64,000 nt of DNA, taken from the NCBI GenBank assembly GCA_903825285.1, contig CAIJZY010000014.1, forward strand, positions 248,001 through 312,000. The letters run 5' to 3'. Under the pieces are notes generated by a model, which was given only the letters and a program-made list of their open reading frames with translations, was not told the origin of the DNA and did no database searches. Positions within the stretch are counted from its first letter, which is position 1, and every line of letters starts with the position of its first letter. This document shows positions 1-8,195 of the stretch, piece after piece. Both the position numbers and the translations under genes were made by a program. The stretch comes from an uncultured Opitutia bacterium (lineage in GTDB: Bacteria; Verrucomicrobiota; Verrucomicrobiia; Opitutales; Opitutaceae).

Positions 1-578
1 ATCTCGGCATCGACTTCGACTCGACGACCGGTCACCTCGCGATCAAGAGCCAGGACAAGCTGTCGAGCGCGCTGGCGGATCATCCCGACGACGTGAAGGC
101 GTTTTTCCTGACGCCGGGCACCGGCCTCGTGTCGAAGGGCTACACCTACCTGACCTCGCTGCTCACCAACGAGAACGACCAGCAGAGCCGGCTGAACCAG
201 GCCTCGTCCGACATCGACACGCAGATCACCACGCTGCAGGCGCGGCTCGACAATGAGCGCACGACGCTGACCAACGCCTTCATCAAGATGCTCGATGCCC
301 AGTCGACGGCGCAGAGCCAGAACACCTACCTGACGAACACGTTCTTCAACAACAACAGCAACAGTTCCTGCTGGGTGGCGCGCGCGGTCTACGGCGCGGG
401 CAACCCGCGCTGGCTGGTGTTCCGCGGCTGGCTGCTCCACCGCGCGCCGGCATGGTTCCGCTGGCTCTACCTCCGTCATGGCGCGCGCTTCGCGGTCTGG
501 CTCGGCGACAAGCCGCGGCTGCAGGCGGTCATCCGCCGCTGGATGGACGCGCGCATTGCCGGCCTCGCGGCCGCCTGA
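1..578 (+). CDS. fliD: Flagellar filament cap protein FliD, 3' part, with an extra C-terminal tail
   Basis: FliD caps the filament and assists flagellin folding at its tip. The frame is open from base 3, so the 5' end lies outside the window. The visible part reads GIDFDSTTGHLAI, then a FliD D0-type helical region rich in Gln, Asn and Thr (STAQSQNTYLTNTFF). An ordinary FliD would stop here. Instead the same frame continues for about 66 residues through SSCWVARAVYG, NPRWLVFRGWLL and IRRWMDARI. This Cys-Trp-start tail resembles the CFI-box type C-terminal tails (CFIATAxYG) found on unrelated bacterial proteins. Their function is not known to me. The context (fliS and a FliT-like gene downstream) supports FliD. 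The identity rests on the C-terminal part only. Confidence 0.85.
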   Translation, partial: LGIDFDSTTGHLAIKSQDKLSSALADHPDDVKAFFLTPGTGLVSKGYTYLTSLLTNENDQQSRLNQASSDIDTQITTLQARLDNERTTLTNAFIKMLDAQSTAQSQNTYLTNTFFNNNSNSSCWVARAVYGAGNPRWLVFRGWLLHRAPAWFRWLYLRHGARFAVWLGDKPRLQAVIRRWMDARIAGLAAA

Positions 579-614
579 TTGATTGGCCGACGCTCCGCCG
601 GCCCCGACTTTCCC

Positions 615-1367
615 ATGCTTCCCTTTTTCCGCTCCCGCCCCGCCTTCGCCGCCGGCTTCCGCCCGTGGCTTCCCGTCGCCGGGCCGGCCCTGCTGGCGCT
701 CGGCCTGCTGGCCGGCTGCATGAACCCGCCCGCCAACGATGCGTCGCGCATCGGGCCCTTTTTCACTCCCACCAATCATCTGGGCGACCCGGTCCAGCCG
801 GCCGGCCTGCGCCGCGTGGTGCTGATGCCCCTTGCCGGGGAGGCGGTCGCCCCGGCCGCCAGCCTGGGCAACCTGGATCCCGTGGTGTCGGCCGCGCTGC
901 TGCGCCAGAACCGCTTCGAGGTCATCGCACTCTCGCGCGAAGCCTGCCTCCACCTCTTTGGCGCCGAGGAGTTCTCGTCGGTCGAGGCCCTGCCGGCCAA
1001 CTTCATGGCCGTGCTGCGCCGCGAATACGCCGCGGACGGCGTGCTGCTGGTGGACGTGACGGCCTTTCAGGGCTTCCGCCCGCTGATGATCGGGCTGCGC
1101 GCCAAGCTGGCGACCCTGCAGGACGTGCGCCTGGTCTGGTCCTTTGACACCCTGTTCTCGGCGGCCGACGCCACCGTGGCCAACAGCGCCCGCCGCCATG
1201 CGCTGGACGGCAGCCGCAGCGACGTGCCGGCGGATTTCACCCCGGCGGCGCTGCAGTCGCCCTCGCAGTTCATGGCCTACGCGGCCGACGCCATGTTCGC
1301 GACCCTGCCGCCGCTGTCGGCCCCCCCGTCCGGGGCAAAGCCGGCCGGTCACCCGGCGACCCATTGA
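615..1367 (+). CDS. Predicted lipoprotein of unknown function
   Basis: A 250-residue predicted lipoprotein. The N-terminus has Arg residues, a hydrophobic stretch and a lipobox ending LLAGC at about residues 33-37, so it should be lipidated after export. The mature part contains an RRVVLMPL strand and alternating alpha/beta segments (GVLLVDVTAF, DVRLVWSFDTLF), which loosely recall small LpoB/FlgO-like periplasmic lipoproteins. I cannot assign a family. The ATG at 615 is preferred over a TTG at 579, which directly abuts the fliD stop. The position between fliD and the fliS group suggests a flagellum-associated envelope role, but that is inference. Confidence 0.7.
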   Translation: MLPFFRSRPAFAAGFRPWLPVAGPALLALGLLAGCMNPPANDASRIGPFFTPTNHLGDPVQPAGLRRVVLMPLAGEAVAPAASLGNLDPVVSAALLRQNRFEVIALSREACLHLFGAEEFSSVEALPANFMAVLRREYAADGVLLVDVTAFQGFRPLMIGLRAKLATLQDVRLVWSFDTLFSAADATVANSARRHALDGSRSDVPADFTPAALQSPSQFMAYAADAMFATLPPLSAPPSGAKPAGHPATH

Positions 1368-1403
1368 GATGCGCATGACTGCCGCCCGGCCCTCCAATCC
1401 TGC

Positions 1404-1430
1404 TAAAGTTCCCGGCGTTTTGGCCGATCT
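1404..1430 (+). promoter_or_regulatory. Sigma-28 promoter for the FlgM-like/fliS group
   Basis: TAAA at 1404-1407, exactly 15 bases, then GCCGATCT at 1423-1430. This matches the FliA consensus TAAA-N15-GCCGATAA at 10 of 12 positions. The predicted transcript starts near 1437, about 70 bases before the FlgM-like start codon. Confidence 0.75.
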
Positions 1431-1505
1431 CCCCCATATCATTCAACGGCGTTCCCTGTACCCGAACTATCAGTGGCAGACCGTTTCGTAACTCGAAACA
1501 ACCCA

Positions 1506-1790
1506 ATGATACCCTCCACGTCCTCTTCTGATCGGACTGCCCGCACGGACGCCGTTTCGGCCCTTGGCCAGCCGGTGAACCGCATCAAGGCCCCCCGGGC
1601 CGACCAACTTTCCACCGAAAGCGCCGCCCTCCTGCGGACGGCGCTGGCGAAGGATCCCGAGGTTCGCCCGGCCGTCGTGGCCCGCGCCCGGGCCCTGGCC
1701 GCGGATCCCAGCTATCCGCCCATGACGGTGCTGCGGAGCGTGGCCCGTCAGATTCTGGCGACCCCGGACCTGAGCGAAGACCAATCCTGA
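1506..1790 (+). CDS. Putative anti-sigma-28 factor, FlgM-like
   Basis: A 94-residue protein with a disordered Ser/Thr/Arg-rich first third followed by helices (LSTESAALLRTAL, RPAVVARARALAAD, VLRSVARQIL). The size, disordered N-terminus and the pattern of Ser-Ala-x-Leu-Leu, then PEVR, then Val-x-x-(Arg/Leu)-Arg and a final amphipathic helix resemble FlgM, which binds and inhibits FliA until hook completion. The similarity is weak and read by eye. Two facts support it: a strong sigma-28 promoter at 1404-1430, as expected for an autoregulated flgM, and placement directly upstream of fliS. The ATG at 1506 is chosen over an in-frame upstream codon at 1473. It could instead be an unrelated small flagellar protein. 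Confidence 0.5.
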   Translation: MIPSTSSSDRTARTDAVSALGQPVNRIKAPRADQLSTESAALLRTALAKDPEVRPAVVARARALAADPSYPPMTVLRSVARQILATPDLSEDQS

Positions 1791-1797
1791 CGCGACC

Positions 1798-2223
1798 ATG
1801 GTCACCCACGGTTACGCGCAGACCTATCGCGCCAATGCGGTCCTGACGGCGAGTCCGGGCCAGCTTGTCCTCATGCTCTATGACGGGGTCCTAAAATCCC
1901 TCGCCATCGCGCGCGACGCCTTCTCCCGGCCGGTGGAGGATCCCCGCCGCATCGAGCTGATCAACACGCAGCTGCTCAAGGCGCAGACCATCATTGCCGA
2001 GCTCCAGGGCGGGTTGAACATGGAGGCGGGCGGCGAATTCGCGCGCACGCTCAACCAGCTTTACGACTATCACAACCGCCGCCTGCTCGAGGCCAACCTG
2101 CGCAAGCAGGTCGAGCCCGTGGTCGAGGTCGAGCGGCTCGTGCGCGAGCTGCGCGATGCCTGGGCCGAGATGCTGTGCAAGCAGGAGCTGCCGGCCGCCG
2201 AGGGCGTGCGGATCGTGGCCTGA
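1798..2223 (+). CDS. fliS: Flagellin export chaperone FliS
   Basis: A 141-residue cytoplasmic chaperone that binds the flagellin C-terminal helix and prevents premature polymerisation. It shows the FliS hallmarks: Tyr near the N-terminus (GYAQTYRANAVLTASPGQLVLMLYDG), a TQLLKAQTIIAELQGGLNME helix, and the closing LYDYHNRRLLEAN helix typical of the family. Length is normal. The gene begins 7 bases after the FlgM-like stop and is followed within 3 bases by the next gene, so it is part of one transcript. Confidence 0.93.
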   Translation: MVTHGYAQTYRANAVLTASPGQLVLMLYDGVLKSLAIARDAFSRPVEDPRRIELINTQLLKAQTIIAELQGGLNMEAGGEFARTLNQLYDYHNRRLLEANLRKQVEPVVEVERLVRELRDAWAEMLCKQELPAAEGVRIVA

Positions 2224-2225
2224 AG

Positions 2226-2594
2226 GTGACCGCCGACTCCCTATCGTTTGACCGCCTGGTGGGCGCCCTGGAGGACCTCGTGTCCCAGGAACGCGCGCAG
2301 CTGGCGGGCGAGGACCTGGCCGGGCTGCGGCACACGCAGTCCCGCGCCGAGCCGATCGTGCAGGAACTCGTCCGACTGGGCGAGACCGCCGCCACTCCCG
2401 CCACGCGGGCGCGGCTGGAGGCCCTGTTGATCCAGCGGCAGCAGAGCCAGGCAACCCTGCGCGCCCGCGTCGCCAGCCTGCGCGAGGCCCTGCGGCAGAA
2501 CGAGGCCAACCAGCGGCGAGCGGCCCGCATCGTCCCGGCCTATGCCGGCCATGGCGGCGGGGACGCGGCGCGACGCCTGAGCGCGCGCAGCTGA
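2226..2594 (+). CDS. Small helical protein, putative FliT/FlgN-like flagellar chaperone
   Basis: A protein of about 122 residues, nearly all helical, rich in Ala, Arg, Leu and Gln, with no membrane segment. The order fliS then a small helical gene is where fliT (the FliD chaperone) often lies, and the helix-rich composition fits that class. No diagnostic motif is visible. A GTG at 2226 lies just past the fliS stop and is the likely start. Longer in-frame starts would overlap fliS. The function is inferred mainly from position. Confidence 0.55.
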   Translation: MTADSLSFDRLVGALEDLVSQERAQLAGEDLAGLRHTQSRAEPIVQELVRLGETAATPATRARLEALLIQRQQSQATLRARVASLREALRQNEANQRRAARIVPAYAGHGGGDAARRLSARS

Positions 2595-2723
2595 GCCCGG
2601 CAATCGGGTGGGCGCGGCCCCGCGAAATGACCGTCAGCGAATCCGCCATTCACCGGCCTCGCGCAGTTCGCGCGCGGGCCCGGCGACAAAAAGCAGAAAA
2701 CAATCCCCGACCAGCCGAGGATC

Positions 2724-3134
2724 TTAGCCCGCGGCGGCGGCGAGCGTCCCGAGTTCCGGGACCGTCATCGTCGTGAGCGACGCGGTGGCCGGCGGACCGG
2801 CGAGCCAGACGGAGGCGATGGCCTTGGACTCAGCCGGCCAGTCGAGGCCGGGCTTCGCATACACGGCGAGCGTGGTCGTCGTGGCGGTGCCCTCCCAGCT
2901 CAGGCCGGCCTTCAGGCACAGCGAACCGTCGGCCAGGAGGAAACTCTGCAGGAAAATCGTCCCACCGGGGGCGGCCGCCTCGGCGCCGGGCGGCGGCGTG
3001 AGCGTCAGGCGGGCGAGTCCCGCCTTGTAGTTCACCATCCGGAGGCTGTCCCAGGAGGGACCCATGTTGGAGGCAGATTCCTTGATCAGGGCTTGCTCGA
3101 TGTCGGACAGGAAGGAAAGGAGGCGGGTGGCCAT
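2724..3134 (-). CDS. Hypothetical protein of the sigma-28 regulon
   Basis: A 136-residue soluble protein with no signal peptide, starting MATRLLSFLSDIEQALIKE and followed by a beta-rich body with many Thr and Ala residues. I recognise no family. An ATG at 3176 would lie inside the -10 element of a sigma-28 promoter (3173-3199, minus), so the ATG at 3134 is the credible start, with a leader of about 30 bases. The divergent neighbour at 3246 also has a sigma-28 promoter. Co-expression with motility genes is therefore likely, while the role is unknown. Confidence 0.6.
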   Translation of the reverse strand: MATRLLSFLSDIEQALIKESASNMGPSWDSLRMVNYKAGLARLTLTPPPGAEAAAPGGTIFLQSFLLADGSLCLKAGLSWEGTATTTTLAVYAKPGLDWPAESKAIASVWLAGPPATASLTTMTVPELGTLAAAAG

Positions 3135-3172
3135 GGTGTGGTGGGGGCGGAAGTGGAAGCGTCCGAACCCCT

Positions 3173-3199
3173 TCATCGGCGCGCCGGACCACGACTTTA
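3173..3199 (-). promoter_or_regulatory. Sigma-28 promoter, minus strand
   Basis: Reading the minus strand: TAAA at 3199-3196, 15 bases, then GCCGATGA at 3180-3173. This is an 11 of 12 match to the FliA consensus. Transcription would start near 3166 toward the gene at 3134-2724. It sits back to back with the plus-strand promoter at 3209-3235. Confidence 0.7.
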
Positions 3200-3208
3200 A
3201 GGAAAATC

Positions 3209-3235
3209 TCAAGTTTCAAGGCATTGGGTCGAACA
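3209..3235 (+). promoter_or_regulatory. Sigma-28-like promoter, plus strand
   Basis: TCAAGTTT from 3209, with 15 bases between TCAA and GTCGAACA at 3228-3235. The -35 is good and the -10 is moderate. The predicted start near 3242 is only about four bases before the ATG at 3246. Confidence 0.55.
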
Positions 3236-3245
3236 GTGCTCACGC

Positions 3246-3698
3246 ATGTTCTTCCCCGCCGTCCAGCCGGATTCACTGCCTGCGACCCCGTTAGCTCCCG
3301 TCGTCAAGCGGTCGGCCGGCGAGGCATCGGGCTCGATCCTGCTGATTGAGGATGAGCCGGCCATCGCCCGGATGCTGGCCCGCCTGTTCGCGCAGGCCGG
3401 GTTGCGCGTCGTGGCCGCGGCCGACCCGACGACCGGGCTGGGCCTGCTGGAGCGGAGCCCGGAGGACTTTGCCCTCGCCTTTGTGGATTGCCGCTGGGCG
3501 GAACTGCCGGCGTCGGACTTCTGCCGCCGGGTGCGCGCGATCCGGCCGCGGCTGCCGGTGCTGCTGGCGGGCGGCCCCGACCAGCCGGCCCGGTCCACGG
3601 CCGCGGGCGATGAGCGGACGCTGCACGTGTCCCGGCCCTACCTGCCGACCGAGTTGGTCTGGAAGGTGCGGGCCCTGCTGGCCATCCCCGTCGCCTGA
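3246..3698 (+). CDS. Stand-alone response regulator receiver with altered switch residues
   Basis: A 150-residue single receiver domain after a roughly 28-residue flexible N-terminus. ILLIEDEPAI gives the acidic pair and LAFVDCRW gives the phosphoacceptor Asp81. The usual Ser/Thr after strand 4 is Ala108 (VLLAGG), and the conserved Lys of the KPF motif is Arg130 (SRPYLP). Phosphorylation may be possible but classical switching is doubtful. No output domain is present. It precedes the sigma-54 activator gene, and its sigma-28 promoter implies late expression. It could be a CheY-like sink or a protein-binding decoy. Confidence 0.8.
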   Translation: MFFPAVQPDSLPATPLAPVVKRSAGEASGSILLIEDEPAIARMLARLFAQAGLRVVAAADPTTGLGLLERSPEDFALAFVDCRWAELPASDFCRRVRAIRPRLPVLLAGGPDQPARSTAAGDERTLHVSRPYLPTELVWKVRALLAIPVA

Positions 3699-3791
3699 GG
3701 CGGCGCAGAACATTTGTTTGAGCTGGCCGGGGAGGTTTGTCTTGCTCGTCGTTCGGCCCTGCCGAAACTTCGCGTGCCCGCCCATTACCCC

Positions 3792-5231
<1,440 letters not shown>

Positions 5232-5339
5232 GTCGGGTTTTTTCGGCCGGCGGCGCGCGCCGCCGACGGCGGGATGCGGCGGGGCTGGCCTCCGTGGCGG
5301 GGCCGGGCGCGGGTGGACGGAAGATTCCGCACAAACCGT

Positions 5340-5366
5340 TAAATCGCCGGGGTAACGCGCCGATAA
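5340..5366 (+). promoter_or_regulatory. Sigma-28 promoter of the cheX-like gene
   Basis: TAAA at 5340-5343, 15 bases, GCCGATAA at 5359-5366: a perfect match to the FliA consensus. The start should fall near 5373, leaving a leader of about 22 bases before the ATG at 5396. Confidence 0.85.
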
Positions 5367-5395
5367 GCTAGCAGCCCAACCAACGCCGCCGCCCC

Positions 5396-5929
5396 ATGCC
5401 CGCCATCCAGGAAATCACCGACAAGCTTATCCGGGACAACATCCAGCGTGCCGTGCACGACGTGTTCAAGACCATGCTCGGGCACCAGCCCGACTTCGTG
5501 TCCGCCTCGGTGCAGCTCGCCGGCGTGCATACGCCCGCGATGCCGGCCGCCGCGGAGAACAGCCACCCGAGCGTCGTCGGCACGGTGGGGTTTCTCGGCG
5601 ACGTCAACGGCCTGATCTATCTCTATTTCGACGTCGCCTTCGCCCGCCTGGCCACCAGCCAGCTCCTCAGCATGTCCGACGCGGAGCTCGATGACGCCGG
5701 CGACGAGGTCGTCAATGACGCCATCGGCGAGCTCACCAACATGACCGTCGGCAGCTTCAAGAACGGCCTCTGCGACGCCGGCTATCCCTGCAAGCTCACC
5801 ATCCCGTCGATCCTGCGCGGCAGCAATTTCTGCGTCGAGCCCATCAGCTCCGCCGTCCGCCACACGTTTTACTTCAACTGCGCCGGTCACCGTGTCGTGA
5901 CCGATATCCTTATGAAAATCGGCGATTGA
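5396..5929 (+). CDS. cheX: Chemotaxis protein CheX-like (CheY-P phosphatase family)
   Basis: A 177-residue CheC/CheX/FliY-family protein. The family removes phosphate from CheY-P using Glu and Asn side chains on one helix. Here the helix reads DEVVNDAIGELTNMTVGSFKN, giving the E-x-x-N pattern. The flanking GTVGFLGDVNGLIYLYFD strand and the single active helix fit CheX more than the duplicated CheC. A perfect sigma-28 promoter lies 30 bases upstream. The next gene starts 17 bases after the stop, so the pair is probably co-transcribed and functionally linked to receiver domains. Confidence 0.85.
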   Translation: MPAIQEITDKLIRDNIQRAVHDVFKTMLGHQPDFVSASVQLAGVHTPAMPAAAENSHPSVVGTVGFLGDVNGLIYLYFDVAFARLATSQLLSMSDAELDDAGDEVVNDAIGELTNMTVGSFKNGLCDAGYPCKLTIPSILRGSNFCVEPISSAVRHTFYFNCAGHRVVTDILMKIGD

Positions 5930-5946
5930 GCCGATCCTTACCTCCC

Positions 5947-7104
5947 ATGCGATACAAGCTCCTCACCGTCGACGATTCCAAGACCGTCCGCATCATCGTG
6001 CGGAAGGCCTTCAAGGGCTTTGACTGCGAGATCCTCGAGGCGGGCAACGGCGTCGAGGGCCTTGCCGTGGCCTCGAAGGAAATGCCCGACCTCATCCTGC
6101 TCGACGTCACCATGCCGGTCATGGACGGCGTGGAGATGCTGACCAAGCTCAAGTCCGACCCCGCGCTGAAGGGCATCCCCGTGATGATGCTCACCGCCGA
6201 GGGCGGCCGCGACCACGTGCTCAAGATCGCCAAGATCGGCGTCCGCGACTATCTCGTGAAGCCCTTCAAGGAGGAGGTCCTCATCGAGAAGGCCGGCCGC
6301 ATCATCGACCTCAAGCCGCTCTCCGAGGCCCCGGCCAAGGCCAAGTCCATCTTCGATCCGGCCGACATCCTCATCGTCGAGGACAAGCCCGCGATCATCC
6401 AGCAGATCCAGGAGGGCCTGAAGCACACGCCGTGGAAGGTCCATGGCGTCGCCACCCAGGGCGAGGCGATCGACTTCTGCTCGCGCACGCCGCCCGACCT
6501 CATCCTCGTCAGCCTCTCGCTGCCCGACGAGTCGGCCTTCACCCTGTTCCGCCTCGTGCGGACGAACGTGAAGACGAAGTACACGCCGGTGTTCGCCCTC
6601 GTGGTGAAGACCGAGACGACGCAGCAGCAGCAGGCGCAGACGCTCGGGTTCAACGCGATCGTCACCAAGCCGATCGACCTCGGCGAACTGGAGACGAAGA
6701 TGGCCAAGGCGATGAACCTCGACACCTCCCAGCGCTACTACGCGCTGGAGGGCGACACGCTGGTCATGCGCCTCCCCGAGAACTGCGCCCCCGCGGTGCT
6801 GGCCGAGGCGGCGGACTACATGAAGCCCAAGTTCGCGCAGGCGGTCGACGCCGGCCAGAACAAGGTCGTCATCGACATCCACCAGCTGAAGTCCCTGCAC
6901 ATGGGCGTGATCAAGCTGTTGTTCCAGGCCATGCAGACCTGCCGCGACCTCGCGATGCAGTTCGTGCTCGTCGGCAGCGCGCAGATCATCACCGAGTGCA
7001 AGGGCTTTGAGGACACGCGCGGTTGGACCTTCTTCGAGTCGATCGAGGAGGCGAAGGCCAACCTCAGCAAGAGCCCGGCCCCGCAACTGGCGTCGACGAC
7101 CTGA
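5947..7104 (+). CDS. Receiver / pseudo-receiver / STAS-like three-domain regulator
   Basis: 385 residues in three parts. Receiver 1 (residues 1-122) is complete: Asp9/Asp10, phosphoacceptor Asp53, Thr83 and Lys105 in VKPF. Receiver 2 (about 139-260) starts ILIVED and keeps TKPID, but the acceptor position is Ser189 (LILVSLSLP), so it should not be phosphorylated. The last part (about 268-370) resembles a STAS domain: a strand GDTLVMRLP, then KVVIDIHQLKSLHMGVIKLL and FVLVGSAQIITEC. I know no named protein with this exact order. Linked to the cheX-like gene upstream, it probably joins chemotaxis phosphorelay input to an anti-anti-sigma-like or scaffold output. The ATG at 5947 is the receiver start. 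Confidence 0.8.
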   Translation: MRYKLLTVDDSKTVRIIVRKAFKGFDCEILEAGNGVEGLAVASKEMPDLILLDVTMPVMDGVEMLTKLKSDPALKGIPVMMLTAEGGRDHVLKIAKIGVRDYLVKPFKEEVLIEKAGRIIDLKPLSEAPAKAKSIFDPADILIVEDKPAIIQQIQEGLKHTPWKVHGVATQGEAIDFCSRTPPDLILVSLSLPDESAFTLFRLVRTNVKTKYTPVFALVVKTETTQQQQAQTLGFNAIVTKPIDLGELETKMAKAMNLDTSQRYYALEGDTLVMRLPENCAPAVLAEAADYMKPKFAQAVDAGQNKVVIDIHQLKSLHMGVIKLLFQAMQTCRDLAMQFVLVGSAQIITECKGFEDTRGWTFFESIEEAKANLSKSPAPQLASTT

Positions 7105-7187
7105 GCGTCCGTCGCCCGGCCCGACGATCCGGGGTGGACACGGTGAGGCGATCCCCTATGGAGGAAACAGCCTGATTGGCTGCGCCC

Positions 7188-8195
7188 ATGCGGTTCCCCC
7201 CTGCTGTCCTGAGCCTTGCCCACCTGGGCGGCGGCATGGCGGTTGGACTGGGCCTGGCGATGGCCCTGACCCTGACGGGCTGCCGGCCGGATCCGGCCCC
7301 GGCCGCCGCGAACCCGCCCTTGCGCGTGGGCATCGACCTCTGGGCCGGCTACTATCCCCTCGTCCTCGCGTCCGAGCGGGGCTTGCTCCGCGAGGAAAAC
7401 GTGGCGGTGGACGTGCTGGTGCCGGGCGACACCCACCGCATGATCGCGGATTTTGCCGCGAGCCAGTATGACCTGATCGGCGTCTCGCTGGCCGATGTCG
7501 TGCTCGCCACGCGGGTGAACCCCGACATGCGGATGATCCTGAATTCCGACGAGTCCGCCGGCGCGGACCTGATCCTCGGCCCGCAGCCGCTGCTGATGCC
7601 GGCGCAGCTCCACGGCAAGCGCATCGGCACGACGCTCGGGGGCTTCGGGGAGCTGTTCGTCCGCCATTTTCTCGAGCTGCAGGGGATTCGTCCCGAGGAG
7701 GTGCTCCTCGTGAATACGGATGCGGCCAATGTGCCGGACCTGCTCAAGCGCGGGGCGATCGACGTGGGGCACACCTGGGAGCCGTATGCGGCCCAGGCCC
7801 GGTCGGCGGGATTCCAGGTGTGGTTCACGAGCGCGGAGACGCCCGGCCTGATCGTGGACGGCCTGGTCGCGCGCGGGACCGTGATCCGCGAGCGGGCACC
7901 GGAGCTGCGGGGGCTGGTGCGCGCCTGGTTCCGCGCCGTCGCCTGGTGGAAGGCCCACCCGGCCGAGGGCAACGCCCTCATCGAGCGGCGCCTGCGGCTG
8001 CCCGCCGGCTCGGTCTCGTGGCAGGGCATCCGCCTGCTGGATCAGGCCGACAACCGCCGCGCCTTCGCCCAGCGGCCGCCAGGCGCGCTACGACAGGCCT
8101 GCGCGAGCTACGTCGAGTTCTTCATTGCCCGCGGCACCCTGAGCGAACGCCTGCCGCCCGAGGCGCTGCTGGACGGCTCCTTCGTGGACGAATGA
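7188..8195 (+). CDS. ABC-type substrate-binding lipoprotein (NMT1/SsuA-like), likely sensor partner
   Basis: A 335-residue periplasmic binding protein. Signal sequence with lipobox-like LTLTGC near residue 32, then LRVGIDLWAGYYPLVLASERGLL, the entry motif of NMT1/SsuA/NrtA-type proteins that bind nitrate, sulfonates or pyrimidines. The remaining type-2 binding fold looks complete. No permease or ATPase gene is nearby. The stop overlaps the ATG of a membrane hybrid kinase (ATGA), so it probably delivers ligand information to that kinase rather than to a transporter. A TTG at 7176 preceded by GGAGG (7160-7164) is an alternative start. Confidence 0.85.
   Translation: MRFPPAVLSLAHLGGGMAVGLGLAMALTLTGCRPDPAPAAANPPLRVGIDLWAGYYPLVLASERGLLREENVAVDVLVPGDTHRMIADFAASQYDLIGVSLADVVLATRVNPDMRMILNSDESAGADLILGPQPLLMPAQLHGKRIGTTLGGFGELFVRHFLELQGIRPEEVLLVNTDAANVPDLLKRGAIDVGHTWEPYAAQARSAGFQVWFTSAETPGLIVDGLVARGTVIRERAPELRGLVRAWFRAVAWWKAHPAEGNALIERRLRLPAGSVSWQGIRLLDQADNRRAFAQRPPGALRQACASYVEFFIARGTLSERLPPEALLDGSFVDE

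Noticed and set aside
583-600. GG-N10-GC spacing (585-598) before the lipoprotein gene, possible sigma-54 promoter
   Set aside because: The spacing and distance to the ATG resemble the real ones, but the -12 region reads TCCGC and the -24 lacks CAC. In such GC-rich DNA this is likely chance.
1473-1490. TGGCAG-N6-TTTCG before the FlgM-like gene, a sigma-54-like site
   Set aside because: The -12 GC is CG. A much better sigma-28 promoter lies just upstream at 1404-1430.
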